From Beutenbergia cavernae DSM 12333 (GTDB lineage: Bacteria > Actinomycetota > Actinomycetes > Actinomycetales > Beutenbergiaceae): DNA of 64,000 nt. This document shows, piece by piece, positions 21,712 through 30,442 of the stretch. Position 1 is the stretch's first letter; every line of letters starts with the position of its first letter. The translations under genes were made by a program, and so were the position numbers. Location: assembly GCF_000023105.1 (NCBI RefSeq), contig NC_012669.1, positions 2,977,025 through 3,041,024 of the forward strand, given 5' to 3'. A model generated the notes under the pieces. The model worked only from the letters and a program-made list of their open reading frames with translations, did not search any database and had not been told where the DNA came from.

Positions 21712-23796
21712 TCAGCGCGCGACGAGGCCGCTCGCGTCGACGTCGTACGTCCGCCCCGCCACGCGCAGCCCCGTCAGGCGCGCGCCCGGATCGAGCCCGG
21801 GCACGGGTCCGCTCGCCGTGACGGAGCCGTCGAGCCCCACCTCGACCCCGAACAGCGCGCCCACTACGAGCTCGACCCAGGATCCGGCCGACGAACAGGC
21901 CCAGTCGATGAGGTACGGGAACTGCGGCGGCGTCTTGCGCGCGCCGCCGTCCACCGGCTCGGCGGCCTCCTCCACGAAGTGCGCCTGCCCCGGCGGGCCC
22001 TGGTTCGCCGTCCGCGCCAGGCCGGGCAGCCACTCCAGCACCGCCTCGGGGTGGCCGAGCGCGATCGCGGCCCGGGCGCTGTCCGCCGGCCACGCCGGGT
22101 ACGCCCCGTTCCACTGGTGGTCCGCGCGCAGCGAGTAGGCGGCGTCCGGGTCCCAGGGCGAGAGCGCTCGCATCCACGACGGCGTCCGCAGCTCCCGCAC
22201 GAAGAAGGCCACCATCTCGTCGCGCACGTGCTCGGGCAGGTCCGCGGCGATCGTCGTCCCCACCGTCGCGAAGTCGTAGCAGTGGCGCGTCGGCACCTCC
22301 GAGCCGTCGCTGCGCCCCGTGAGGAAGTAGCCGGCTCCGTCGACGTAGCGCCCGAGCACCAGCGCGACGAGATCCTCCGCCTCCCCGCGCAGCCGCGCCG
22401 CGCCGTCGGAGTCCCCCTCGAGGTCGGCGACGTCGGCCGCCGTGCGCAGGCACCACACGTTGGCGGCGTTGAGGCTCGCGACCTCGTGCGTGTACGTGCT
22501 CACGCACTCGAGCAGGTTGTCGATCTCGCCGTAGTCGGCCAGCCCGGAGGCCCCGCGCAGCCGGTGCCACGCGCGGGCCCACTCGCGCACGTGGTCGCCC
22601 ATCCGGCGTTCGCCGCCGTCCGCCGTCGCCACCACCTCGTCGAGGAACGCCACGTCGCCCGTGAACGCCACGTAGTCGCGCACGAGCCGCGTCATCGCGT
22701 AGTGGTTGACGGAGTACCAGTAGCCCACCGGCCCGCCCGTCAGCCACTCCGTCCCGAAGTGCTTGTCCAGGTCGAGGCTCACCCAGTGCCGGATGTGCCG
22801 CTTCATGACGTCCGGCTCGAGCTGCGCGTGCACGTGCGAGCTGAGCGAGTAGTCCCACAGGAACGTCGTCGTGACCCAGTACCGGGGCATGAGCGTGTCG
22901 TACGTCGTGCCGAGCACGCTGGCGGGGTTGGTCCGGCGGAACCACAGCACCCCCATGGCGCCCCACCAGTACAGGGTGCGCAACGCGTCGTCGTCCGTGT
23001 GCAGCACGGGGAGGCTGCCGGCGAACGTCTCGTCGTCGTCGTCGAACAGCGCCGCGAGCTCCCGGTTCCACTCACGCTCCGACGCCGCGACGGCCAGCTC
23101 GGGCGCGGCGAGCAGCGCGTCGAGCTCCGTGACCGCCGCCTCCGCGTCGGTCCCGAGAACGACGGCGAACGTCAGCTCCGCCGAGCCGCCCGTGAGCGTG
23201 AGCTCGACCTGGAGCAGCCGCGGCTCGCCGACGATCACCGTTCCCGACGGCACGTCCACACCCTGCACGCACACGGCCGCCCCGTCCTGAGGCGCACCCA
23301 CCACGACGGTGCCCTCGCGGCCCGGGGCGAAGGCGAGCGTGTTCGGCGTGGTCGGCGTCTCCGCGTTGCGCCACGCCTGCGCGCGCGTCACCGCCGAGTC
23401 CAGCCAGAAGCCGAGCTCGACCATCGGGTGCTCGGACTCCACGCGGACGTGGACGACGACGCCGTTCGCGCCGGGCGGGCACACCGTGGTCGTCGCGATC
23501 TCGTACCCCGCCACGCTCGTGCGGCGCTCGACCCGGTCGGGCCGCCACTGCGTGGCCACGGCGCCGCCGTACGAGCGCGCGAGCCGGCCCTCGACGAACA
23601 GCTGGCCGGTGATCCGGTCCCCACCGACGAGCGGCGGCGCGTGCACGCTGCGCACGGCGACGACGTCGTGGTCGACCTGGGCGGTCACGACGTGGTTGGT
23701 CAGCCCGGGCGGGTTGACCATGTCGTCGTAGGCGTCGACGACGACGGCGCTCGCCAGTGCGGCACACGTCGGGATCGTGGGGGTGTCAGCGGGCAT
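21712..23796 (-). CDS. Glycoside-hydrolase-like protein, (alpha/alpha)6 barrel
   Basis: A 694-residue cytosolic protein. The N-terminal beta-sandwich (about 20-240) is followed by a helical six-hairpin barrel (about 250-640) with aromatic-rich substrate loops such as TLYWWGAMGVLWFRR (about 272) and TTFLWDYSLSSHVHAQ (about 310). This layout resembles glucosidases of the MGH1/GH63-like clan. Glu/Asp catalytic residues cannot be assigned by eye. There is no signal peptide, so it would act on imported oligosaccharides. It is the last gene of the minus-strand sugar locus. GAGAGG lies about 10 nt before the ATG. Confidence 0.65.
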   Translation of the reverse strand: MPADTPTIPTCAALASAVVVDAYDDMVNPPGLTNHVVTAQVDHDVVAVRSVHAPPLVGGDRITGQLFVEGRLARSYGGAVATQWRPDRVERRTSVAGYEIATTTVCPPGANGVVVHVRVESEHPMVELGFWLDSAVTRAQAWRNAETPTTPNTLAFAPGREGTVVVGAPQDGAAVCVQGVDVPSGTVIVGEPRLLQVELTLTGGSAELTFAVVLGTDAEAAVTELDALLAAPELAVAASEREWNRELAALFDDDDETFAGSLPVLHTDDDALRTLYWWGAMGVLWFRRTNPASVLGTTYDTLMPRYWVTTTFLWDYSLSSHVHAQLEPDVMKRHIRHWVSLDLDKHFGTEWLTGGPVGYWYSVNHYAMTRLVRDYVAFTGDVAFLDEVVATADGGERRMGDHVREWARAWHRLRGASGLADYGEIDNLLECVSTYTHEVASLNAANVWCLRTAADVADLEGDSDGAARLRGEAEDLVALVLGRYVDGAGYFLTGRSDGSEVPTRHCYDFATVGTTIAADLPEHVRDEMVAFFVRELRTPSWMRALSPWDPDAAYSLRADHQWNGAYPAWPADSARAAIALGHPEAVLEWLPGLARTANQGPPGQAHFVEEAAEPVDGGARKTPPQFPYLIDWACSSAGSWVELVVGALFGVEVGLDGSVTASGPVPGLDPGARLTGLRVAGRTYDVDASGLVAR

Positions 23797-23835
23797 CGGG
23801 GCCGCCCTCTCGGCTCAGGTGGTGGGTGAGGAACG

Positions 23836-23855
23836 GGGCGCGCCTCAGCGCGCCC
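23836..23855. terminator. Hairpin overlapping the dehydratase stop codon
   Basis: GGGCGCGC (23836-23843) pairs with GCGCGCCC (23848-23855) around CTCA. It overlaps the stop codon (23845-23847) of the dehydratase gene and precedes the glycosidase gene on the minus strand, so it may attenuate read-through or protect the upstream mRNA. Confidence 0.5.
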
Positions 23856-25110
23856 GCGCGTACCCGAGCGCCTCGGGAACGCCGTCGTCGTCCGGGTCGG
23901 CGAACTCGGTGTTCGGCAGCAGCGGGTACCAGTCCGGCCGGCCGGGGTCACGGTCGTACGCGTACGGGCCGAGCTCGCGGTACAGCGCCGCGTACTCCGC
24001 GACCTTGTCCTCGTCGAGCTCCACGCCGAGCCCGGGTGCGTCGGGCACGGCGATCCGCCCGCCGACGTACGGCACCTTCCCCCCGACGATCACGTCGTCG
24101 ACGAGCTCGTGGTAGTGCGCGTCGGCCGCGAAGACGAGGTTCGGCAGCACGGCCCCCAGGTGGAGCATCGTGGCGAGCTGGATGCCGAGCTCGCCCGAGG
24201 AGTGCACGGCGACGGAGGTCTGCACGGTCTCGCACACGGCCGCCGCCCGCAGGCACGGCCGGATGCCGCCCCAGAACGTCGTGTCGAGGAGCACGACGTC
24301 GACGGCGGCGTCCCGCACGTTCGTCGCGAGCTGCTCGAAGTTGACGACGACGGTGTTCGTCGCGATCGGCAGCGTGGTCTTCTCCCGGACCCGGCGCAGT
24401 CCGTTGAGCCCCCAGGTGGGGTCCTCGAGGTAGTCGTTCGGCAGGTCCTCGACGGCCTTCGCGAACCGCACCGCCTCCTCGACCCCCAGCGCGCCGTTGG
24501 GGTCGTACCGGAACCGGTCGTCCGGGAACTCCTCGGCGAGCGCCCGGTAGCAGGCGAGCTCGTAGTCGGGCGGGAAGACCCCTCCCTTGAGCTTGTGCAC
24601 GCGGAACCCGTGACGCTCGCGCAGGTCGCGCGCGTGCGCGACGAGCTGCTCGGGAGTGCGCACCTCCCCGGTCCCGTCCGGCCCCGGGTACCGGAAGAAG
24701 AGGTAGGAGGCGAACTCCACCTCGTCGCGGACGCGGCCGCCGAGCAGGTCGTGCACGGGCAGCCCGGCGTGCTTGCCGAGCGCGTCGAGGCACGCGAACT
24801 CGATGGCCGCGAGCAGCTGGGTGCGGTTGTTGTACAGGCTCGCCGTCGGGTTCGCGATCATGAAGCGCAGCGCCTCGGTGCGCGCCACCTCGTGCCCCAC
24901 GAGGTACTCGCGCAGCGCGGCGATCGCGGCCTCGGCGCTCTGGCCCCCACCGCCCATCTCGCCGACCCCGACGATCCCGGAGTCCGTGGTGACCTCGACG
25001 ATCGTCCGTACGAACCGACCCCAGTGCGCGCCGTTGCTGTGCCGCAGCGGCGCCGCCAGGGGCACCGTCACGGTGGTCGCGCGGACGTCGGCGATCCGCG
25101 GGCTGCTCAC
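23845..25110 (-). CDS. Glucarate dehydratase-like enolase-superfamily enzyme
   Basis: A 421-residue enolase-superfamily protein. The N-terminal capping domain is followed by the (beta/alpha)8 barrel with the KxK base pair in RVHKLKGG (about 193), metal ligands in RYDPNGAL (about 223) and YLEDPTWG (about 249), Asn in NTVVVN (about 274), and the catalytic His in VHSSGELG (about 323). This arrangement is that of glucarate dehydratases, which remove water from D-glucarate or L-idarate; related acid sugars are possible. The GTG at 25110 overlaps the SDR stop as GTGA. Part of the sugar operon with transporter and SDR. Confidence 0.8.
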   Translation of the reverse strand: MSSPRIADVRATTVTVPLAAPLRHSNGAHWGRFVRTIVEVTTDSGIVGVGEMGGGGQSAEAAIAALREYLVGHEVARTEALRFMIANPTASLYNNRTQLLAAIEFACLDALGKHAGLPVHDLLGGRVRDEVEFASYLFFRYPGPDGTGEVRTPEQLVAHARDLRERHGFRVHKLKGGVFPPDYELACYRALAEEFPDDRFRYDPNGALGVEEAVRFAKAVEDLPNDYLEDPTWGLNGLRRVREKTTLPIATNTVVVNFEQLATNVRDAAVDVVLLDTTFWGGIRPCLRAAAVCETVQTSVAVHSSGELGIQLATMLHLGAVLPNLVFAADAHYHELVDDVIVGGKVPYVGGRIAVPDAPGLGVELDEDKVAEYAALYRELGPYAYDRDPGRPDWYPLLPNTEFADPDDDGVPEALGYARAR

Positions 25111-25913
25111 GACTCCCCCTCGAGGACGACGGCGTTGCCCGCCGTCAGCCCGCCGTCGACCTTGAGGTCGGCACCGGTGACGAACGACGCGGCGTCGCTC
25201 AGCAGGAACGCGACGACCTCGGCTACCTCGTCCGGGCGCGCCACCCGGCCCAGCGGGTGCGCCCGGCCCCACTCGGCCACGACGTCGTCCACGCTGCGCT
25301 CGCCCCGTACGAGATCCGCGGCCCAGCGCAGCATCGGCGTGTCCACCGAGCCCGGGCAGACCGCGTTGACCCGGATGCCGTCGCGGGCGTGATCGACGGC
25401 CATCGCCCGGGTGAGCGACAGCAGCGCGCCCTTGCCGGCGGCGTACGCGGCGACGCCGGTCTGCGCGACGTACGCCTGCACGGAGGAGACGAGGACGATC
25501 GCGCCGCCGCCGCGCTCGCGCAGGCGCGGGACGGCCAGCGCCGACGCCCGGAACGCTCCGCCGAGGTTGACGTCCATCACCTCCGCGTACGTCGCGGCGT
25601 CCGTGGCGTCGACGGTGCCGTAACGCTGGATCCCGGCGGCGCACACGAGTCCGTCGAGGCCGCCGAACCGCTCGTCGGCGACGGCGAACGCCCGGCGCAG
25701 CGCGCCGTCGACGCGCACGTCCGCGAGTGCGTGAGCCACCCGGTCGCCGTCCGCTCCGGTGCCGGCGAGGGTCGCGAGAGCGTCGGGGTCCCGGTCGACG
25801 GCCACCACGCGGGCGCCGCGGGCGAGCAGCAGCTCGGCGACCCCGCGGCCGATCCCGGCGCCCGCTCCGGTCACGAGCACGACGCGGCGCTCGAGCGCGC
25901 GCGGGTCGGTCAT
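25107..25913 (-). CDS. SDR-family oxidoreductase
   Basis: A 268-residue classical short-chain dehydrogenase. [13 protein letters not shown] (TGxxxGxG) lies at about 14-26, CAAGIQ at about 85, the catalytic Ser in LVSSVQAY at about 135, Tyr-x-x-x-Lys in YAAGKGAL at about 150, then PGSVDTPM. It probably oxidises a sugar or sugar lactone precursor in the same pathway as the dehydratase. The ATG at 25913 has GAGGA 7 nt upstream; an in-frame ATG at 25943 overlaps the permease stop (TGATG) and is the alternative start. Confidence 0.85.
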   Translation of the reverse strand: MTDPRALERRVVLVTGAGAGIGRGVAELLLARGARVVAVDRDPDALATLAGTGADGDRVAHALADVRVDGALRRAFAVADERFGGLDGLVCAAGIQRYGTVDATDAATYAEVMDVNLGGAFRASALAVPRLRERGGGAIVLVSSVQAYVAQTGVAAYAAGKGALLSLTRAMAVDHARDGIRVNAVCPGSVDTPMLRWAADLVRGERSVDDVVAEWGRAHPLGRVARPDEVAEVVAFLLSDAASFVTGADLKVDGGLTAGNAVVLEGES

Positions 25914-25942
25914 GTCGGGTCCTCGATTCGTCGGAGGAGTCA

Positions 25943-26788
25943 TCAGAACTGGCCGAGCGACAGCCCGCGGGAGAACACGCGCTGCGTCAGCAGGAACAGG
26001 GCGACCGTCGGGATCGAGACCAGCAGGCCGCCCGCGAGCACCGTGGGCATCGTCGAGCCGCCGTACGTGCTCTGCATGGCCGACAGCGCCGGCATGAGCG
26101 GCCGTGTCGTCTCGGACTGCGCGAGCGTGAGACCGAGCAGCAGGTCGTTCCAGATGAGCGTGGCCTGCAGGATGTACACGGCGACCAGGGCGCTCATCGA
26201 CATCGGGAGGTAGATCCGCCAGAAGATCCGCCACGTCCCCGCGCCGTCCACGACGGCCGCCTCGAACACCTGGTGCGCGATGCCGGAGAAGAAGTTCCGC
26301 ATCACGAACGCCGCGAACGGCACGCTGATCGCCGTGTAGACGAGGATCATGCCCTGGCGGCTGTCGTACAGGCCGGTCTCCGCGTACCCGAGGAACAGCG
26401 GCATGAGGATCATCTGCAGCGGGAAGATCGTGGACGCGAAGATGACGACGAACCAGACGAACCCGTGGCGCAGCCGCAGCGCCACGATCGCGAAGCCGGC
26501 CGCGGCGCCGACGACGACGGCCAGGAGCGGGGCGACGAGCGCGTAGACGGCGGTGCTCAGGAAGCCCCTCGAGAGGCGCCCCCGGTCCCAGGCGTCGGCG
26601 ATGTTCGACCACAGGCCGGCGATCCCCTCGGGCGCCCAGACCGAGGAGATGCCGTAGGACTCCGTCGTCTTCGCGGCGTTGGCGAGGAACAGGTAGACGG
26701 GGACGAGCCAGATCAGCCCGAGCACGACGAGGACGATGCGGCGGACCCACAGCGAGGCGGTGGAGCCCTGCGAGACGGAGGCTGCCAT
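25943..26788 (-). CDS. CUT1 sugar ABC permease (MalG type)
   Basis: A 281-residue inner-membrane permease with six helices. The cytoplasmic EAA loop [20 protein letters not shown] lies at about 184-203 and contacts the ATPase. It pairs with the permease encoded upstream and the binding protein at 27765. ATG 26788 is preferred to the GTG at 26794 (which overlaps the previous stop) because AGGTGG is 7 nt upstream of the ATG. No ATPase gene is present in the locus, so a shared MsiK-type ATPase encoded elsewhere is expected. Confidence 0.85.
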   Translation of the reverse strand: MAASVSQGSTASLWVRRIVLVVLGLIWLVPVYLFLANAAKTTESYGISSVWAPEGIAGLWSNIADAWDRGRLSRGFLSTAVYALVAPLLAVVVGAAAGFAIVALRLRHGFVWFVVIFASTIFPLQMILMPLFLGYAETGLYDSRQGMILVYTAISVPFAAFVMRNFFSGIAHQVFEAAVVDGAGTWRIFWRIYLPMSMSALVAVYILQATLIWNDLLLGLTLAQSETTRPLMPALSAMQSTYGGSTMPTVLAGGLLVSIPTVALFLLTQRVFSRGLSLGQF

Positions 26789-26790
26789 CG

Positions 26791-27690
26791 TCACACCACC
26801 TTGTCCTCGGACAGCTGCCGGCGCAGGTAGAGCACGGAGGCGATCACCGTGACGACGGTGAGGAAGACGGCGACGGCGGCGCCCAGCCCGTAGTCGTTCG
26901 CGAGGAACGTCTCCTGGTACATCGTCAGCGCGAGCGTCTCGGACACGCGGCCCGGCCCACCCTTCGTCATGCCCCAGACGATGTCGAACGTCTTGAGGCT
27001 GCCGACGATCGCCAGGCCGACGACGACCGTCGTCAGCGGGGCGAGCATCGGCCAGGTCATCGAGCGGAACATGCGCCAGCCGGACGCGCCGTCGACGCGG
27101 GCCGCCTCGATCGGCTCCTTCGGGATCGACTGCAGCCCGATGCCGAACAGCAGCGCGTTCACCCCGGCGCCTTGCCAGGTGGAGGCCAGGATCATGACGA
27201 TCGTGTTGAGCGGAGCGTCGAGCAGCCAGCGCAGCTCCGAGCCGGGGAGGTGGAGGAACGCCAGCGCCTCGCTGAGCGCGCCGCCCGTCTGCAGGATGAA
27301 CGTCCAGATGACCCCGACGGCGATGCCCGAGATCGCGTACGGCAGCAGGAACGGCAGCTTGAACCAGAAGCTGCCGGGCAGCCCGTGCACGAGCACGGCG
27401 ATGAGCAGGCCGAGGCCGACGGGCAGCGCGATCGTCCCGACCACCCACAGCAGCGTGTTCCGCAGCGAGACGAGGAAGTTCGGGTCCGCGAACATCGCCG
27501 GATAGTTCGCGAAGCCGATCGGCTCCGGCGTGCCGAGCCCGCTGTACTCCGTGAAGCTGATCCACGTCGTCCACACGAACGGCAGGTACAGCACGACGGT
27601 CACCACGACGAGCGCCGGCAGGATGAACCCTCGCGCCTGCCACCGGTACGAGTGGCCGCCGGCGCGTGGTCGGCGGGTGAGCTGGGTCAA
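26791..27690 (-). CDS. CUT1 sugar ABC permease (MalF type)
   Basis: A 299-residue permease with six helices, the first at about 22-45, and the EAA loop EAARVDGASGWRMFRSMTWP near 200. It starts with TTG at 27690, with GAGGAG about 7 nt upstream; no ATG fits. A strong hairpin separates it from the binding-protein gene, so the permeases are probably made at a lower level than the binding protein. It forms the heterodimeric pore with the next gene. Confidence 0.85.
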   Translation of the reverse strand: MTQLTRRPRAGGHSYRWQARGFILPALVVVTVVLYLPFVWTTWISFTEYSGLGTPEPIGFANYPAMFADPNFLVSLRNTLLWVVGTIALPVGLGLLIAVLVHGLPGSFWFKLPFLLPYAISGIAVGVIWTFILQTGGALSEALAFLHLPGSELRWLLDAPLNTIVMILASTWQGAGVNALLFGIGLQSIPKEPIEAARVDGASGWRMFRSMTWPMLAPLTTVVVGLAIVGSLKTFDIVWGMTKGGPGRVSETLALTMYQETFLANDYGLGAAVAVFLTVVTVIASVLYLRRQLSEDKVV

Positions 27691-27709
27691 CGTCGACTCC
27701 TCGGGTCGG

Positions 27710-27742
27710 GCGCGGCGGGCCGGACGAACCGGCCCGCCGCGC
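27710..27742. terminator. Intercistronic hairpin between binding protein and permease genes
   Basis: GCGCGGCGGGCCGG (27710-27723) pairs perfectly with CCGGCCCGCCGCGC (27729-27742) around ACGAA. In sugar-transport operons such structures reduce read-through and stabilise the upstream binding-protein message. Confidence 0.75.
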
Positions 27743-27764
27743 GAGCGCTACTGGCCGGCGGTCG

Positions 27765-29036
27765 TCACTCGCTCGCCCAGTAGGAGTCCGCCTCGGCCTG
27801 GATCTGCTCGAGCGCCGGCATGACGTCGTCGGGGTAGTTCGTGACGAAGTCGCCGAACACGCTCGCCGACACGGTGTAGATCGGTGCCGGCGTGGCCTCG
27901 AGGTAGCGCTGCTGGAGCTGGAAGTCGCCGGCGCCGACGGCGTCCGTGATGGCGGACAGCTCCGGGTCCTCGATCGTGACGGCCGGGTTGAAGCTGATCT
28001 CGCCGCGCTCGTCGGCCCAGGCCTGCTGGGCGTCCGCCGTCATCCACCACGCGCTGTAGTCGAGCGCGGCATCGACGTCGGGTCCTGCGGCGGCCGCGCA
28101 GAGCGGACCGGTCTCGACCACCATCTGCGGCCCGACGCCGTCGTCCACGCTGGGCATCGGGAAGATGCCGTAGTCCTCGCCGGAGACCTGGTCGATGGCG
28201 GTGAGCTGGCCCGTGAAGAACGTGCCGAAGTACGCCATGGCCACCTCACCGGTGGACAGCAGCGTCTGCGGGTCCGTCTGCACGCCCGGGTCGATGAAGT
28301 AGCCGTCCGCCATCATCGACTGCCAGTTCTCCATGGCCTCGACCACGACGGGGTCGGTGTAGGACGTGTCGCCGGTCGACAGGCCCTGGTACGCCTCCGG
28401 GTCGAGACCGAGCAGGTTCGCCTGGAACCACACGAACTCGAAGATGATGTTCATCTGGTGGAACGGGATGACGCCCGCGGCCACCAGCGTGTCGGCGGCG
28501 GCGATGAGCTCGTCCCAGGTGGTCGGCACCTCGATCCCGTTCTCCTCGAAGATCGCCTTGTTGTAGTACATGACCCAGTAGGCGATGTTGAGCGGCACGC
28601 AGTACTGCTTGCCGTCGTAGGTGTAGTCGGCGGCCAGGTCCTCGGGCACGTCGCCGTTCTCGATCGCGGCGTCCCACAGCTCCGTGGTCTCGGCGACCAG
28701 GCCCTCCTCGACCAGCTCCGCGAGCGAGTCGCCCGTGTGCCAGGTGAACAGGGCCGGCGGGGCGTCCGTGCGGAACGCCTGCTTGATGAACGCGTCGTAC
28801 GCCGCCGCGTCGGAGTAGCCGGTGAACTCGAGCGTGAGGTCGCCGGACGCCTCGTTCATGGCGTCGAAGCTCGGCTCCCACGCCGCCTTGTCCGTGTAGA
28901 ACGCGATCGGCCCGGCGGGTGCCTCGCCGCCGTCGTCGCCGGTCCCGCCCTCGTTCCCTCCACCGCCGGAGCAGGCGGCGAGGGCGAGCGCCAGCGTCGC
29001 CGTCGTCGCGGCCACGGCTGCTGTGGTCTTGCGCAT
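27765..29036 (-). CDS. Sugar ABC transporter binding lipoprotein
   Basis: A 423-residue extracellular solute-binding protein of the family 1/COG1653 type. The signal peptide ends in LAAC with lipid-modified Cys22, then a Gly/Glu-rich linker to residue about 45. The mature part has the two-lobe pattern with TPPALF-like loop (APPALFTWHTG at about 98) and many Trp/Tyr for sugar stacking. GAGGTG precedes the ATG. It delivers a carbohydrate to the two permeases downstream. A GTGATCTAATCA operator copy lies about 70 bp upstream. Confidence 0.9.
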   Translation of the reverse strand: MRKTTAAVAATTATLALALAACSGGGGNEGGTGDDGGEAPAGPIAFYTDKAAWEPSFDAMNEASGDLTLEFTGYSDAAAYDAFIKQAFRTDAPPALFTWHTGDSLAELVEEGLVAETTELWDAAIENGDVPEDLAADYTYDGKQYCVPLNIAYWVMYYNKAIFEENGIEVPTTWDELIAAADTLVAAGVIPFHQMNIIFEFVWFQANLLGLDPEAYQGLSTGDTSYTDPVVVEAMENWQSMMADGYFIDPGVQTDPQTLLSTGEVAMAYFGTFFTGQLTAIDQVSGEDYGIFPMPSVDDGVGPQMVVETGPLCAAAAGPDVDAALDYSAWWMTADAQQAWADERGEISFNPAVTIEDPELSAITDAVGAGDFQLQQRYLEATPAPIYTVSASVFGDFVTNYPDDVMPALEQIQAEADSYWASE

Positions 29037-29105
29037 GCGTCACCTCGATGTGAGTCGGATGCACCCGGCGTTCCGCCGAGCCTGTAGACGTCGCGTACTG
29101 ATCTA

Positions 29106-29118
29106 GTGATCTAATCAA
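29106..29118. promoter_or_regulatory. GntR operator copy upstream of binding-protein gene
   Basis: GTGATCTAATCAA matches 12 of 13 positions of the perfect inverted repeat GTGAT-CTA-ATCAC found at the regulator gene (31172-31184). It lies between the secreted-protein gene and the binding-protein gene, so that promoter is probably under the GntR-type regulator. Confidence 0.65.
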
Positions 29119-29148
29119 TCCTGGGTCGACTTGTCGAGCCCACCGGCC

Positions 29149-30321
29149 TCACCGGTCGACGTCGATCTCGAGCTCCACGAACCGCGGGCGGTAGATCGTC
29201 ACGTCCTCGTACAGCTCGGCGGAGACGAAGCTGTTGACGTTGTACGTGAGGATCGTGCGGTCCGCGTGGCGCAGCTCGGGGTGCTCGTGCGCGTTGTAGC
29301 CGAAGATGTTCGGGTTGCCGTAGCTCCCCAGCGGGCCGACCTCCGGCATCGTGTACAGCGTGCCGATCTCGCGGAACGGCCCCGTCGGCGAGCACGCCAC
29401 GTATCCGACGATGCGCGCGCTGAACGCCTCGTGCGTGTCCTGGGTGACCATGAGGTAGCCGTCGCGGAACCGGGCCACCGAGTACTCGTTCGCGACGCCG
29501 TCCATGATCCGTGCGCTCGCGGACTCCTGACGCGACCAGCCGGACCCGGTCCAGTACTCCCACGTTCCCGAGAGGCCGGAGCCGCGCACGCGAGCGAGGT
29601 GCATGTACTTCGACGCACCGAGGTCCTCGACGCCGTACACGTAGGTGTACCTAACGGCGGGCTCGATCCAGCTGGCCCACTGGATCCCGGCGCTCGACGG
29701 GAGCGGCTCGAGCGAGACCAGGTCGAACGTCTCCGGATCCAGGGTCGCGAGGTACGTCGAGTCCCAGCCGAAGTCGAAGGCGCCGCCGCCGCCGTACCAG
29801 AACTTCAGGGCGACGACCTGGATCTCGCCGCGTCGGGTCTCGACGCCGTCGCCGAGCCAGTACCAGTGGTTCGGCTCGTCCGGCGGGATGATCGCGGCCG
29901 GCTCCTCGGGCGTGCCGCCGTGGAACGTGGTGAGGTCGCCACGACGATCCTGCACCACGACGCTGTTGTTGAGGAACGGCGCGTCGAGCGGACGCGACCC
30001 GTCGTCGTTCACCGGGCCCAGGAACGTGTCGGAGAAGATCCACGCGGTGCGCCCGTCGCGCAGCGGGATCGAGTAGGTCGAGTCGCCCCCGGTCCACCCC
30101 TCGCCGGAGTTGCCGTACTCGGCGACGGCCTCGTCGTAGCCCGTGGCCGGCTCTGCCCTCGTGGTGAACTCGGCGTCGGACAGGCTGCACCGGCGCTCGT
30201 GGCCACCTCCGCCGGGTCGTTCGCCGGCACCGGCGGGGCCGACGACGGTGCAGGTCGCCGCGAGCGCGGCGGTCAGCGAGATCAGGGCGAGGGTGCGGCG
30301 CCGCGTGGTTCCGTTCGGCAT
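29149..30321 (-). CDS. Secreted beta-propeller-like protein (DUF4185/DUF5005-type)
   Basis: A 390-residue exported protein. The Sec/Tat-like signal has Arg-Arg-Arg followed by a hydrophobic stretch and cleavage probably after AGA at about residue 33. The mature part contains GGDSTYSIPLRDGRTAWIF and SDTFLGPV at about 80-100, and repeated blades with FNTF-like aromatic motifs, similar to uncharacterised propeller families near GH43/GH32. Catalytic activity is not proven. The ribosome binding site AAGGAGATGA is near-perfect. Its place in the sugar locus suggests binding or cutting of the polysaccharide that feeds the transporter. Confidence 0.65.
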   Translation of the reverse strand: MPNGTTRRRTLALISLTAALAATCTVVGPAGAGERPGGGGHERRCSLSDAEFTTRAEPATGYDEAVAEYGNSGEGWTGGDSTYSIPLRDGRTAWIFSDTFLGPVNDDGSRPLDAPFLNNSVVVQDRRGDLTTFHGGTPEEPAAIIPPDEPNHWYWLGDGVETRRGEIQVVALKFWYGGGGAFDFGWDSTYLATLDPETFDLVSLEPLPSSAGIQWASWIEPAVRYTYVYGVEDLGASKYMHLARVRGSGLSGTWEYWTGSGWSRQESASARIMDGVANEYSVARFRDGYLMVTQDTHEAFSARIVGYVACSPTGPFREIGTLYTMPEVGPLGSYGNPNIFGYNAHEHPELRHADRTILTYNVNSFVSAELYEDVTIYRPRFVELEIDVDR

Positions 30322-30351
30322 CGGTCATCTCCTTCGATGGCGTGCGTCGGC

Positions 30352-30370
30352 CGCGGGACACCGTCCCGCG
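30352..30370. terminator. Hairpin after the GntR gene
   Basis: CGCGGGAC (30352-30359) pairs with GTCCCGCG (30363-30370) around ACC. It lies between the GntR stop at 30443 and the start of the secreted-protein gene at 30321. Confidence 0.5.
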
Positions 30371-30442
30371 CAGGCAGGTGCGTCTGGATCGGACCGCCGG
30401 CTCGGCCGGCAGGGCGTGCGCGTCGCGCGGCACGCCGGGCGA

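Noticed and set aside
21979-23829. Long open frame (616 codons) on the plus strand opposite the glycosidase-like gene
   Set aside because: It is antisense to a gene with coherent protein features, is Arg/Val-rich low-complexity, and has no ribosome binding site or domain. High-GC DNA gives many such antisense frames.
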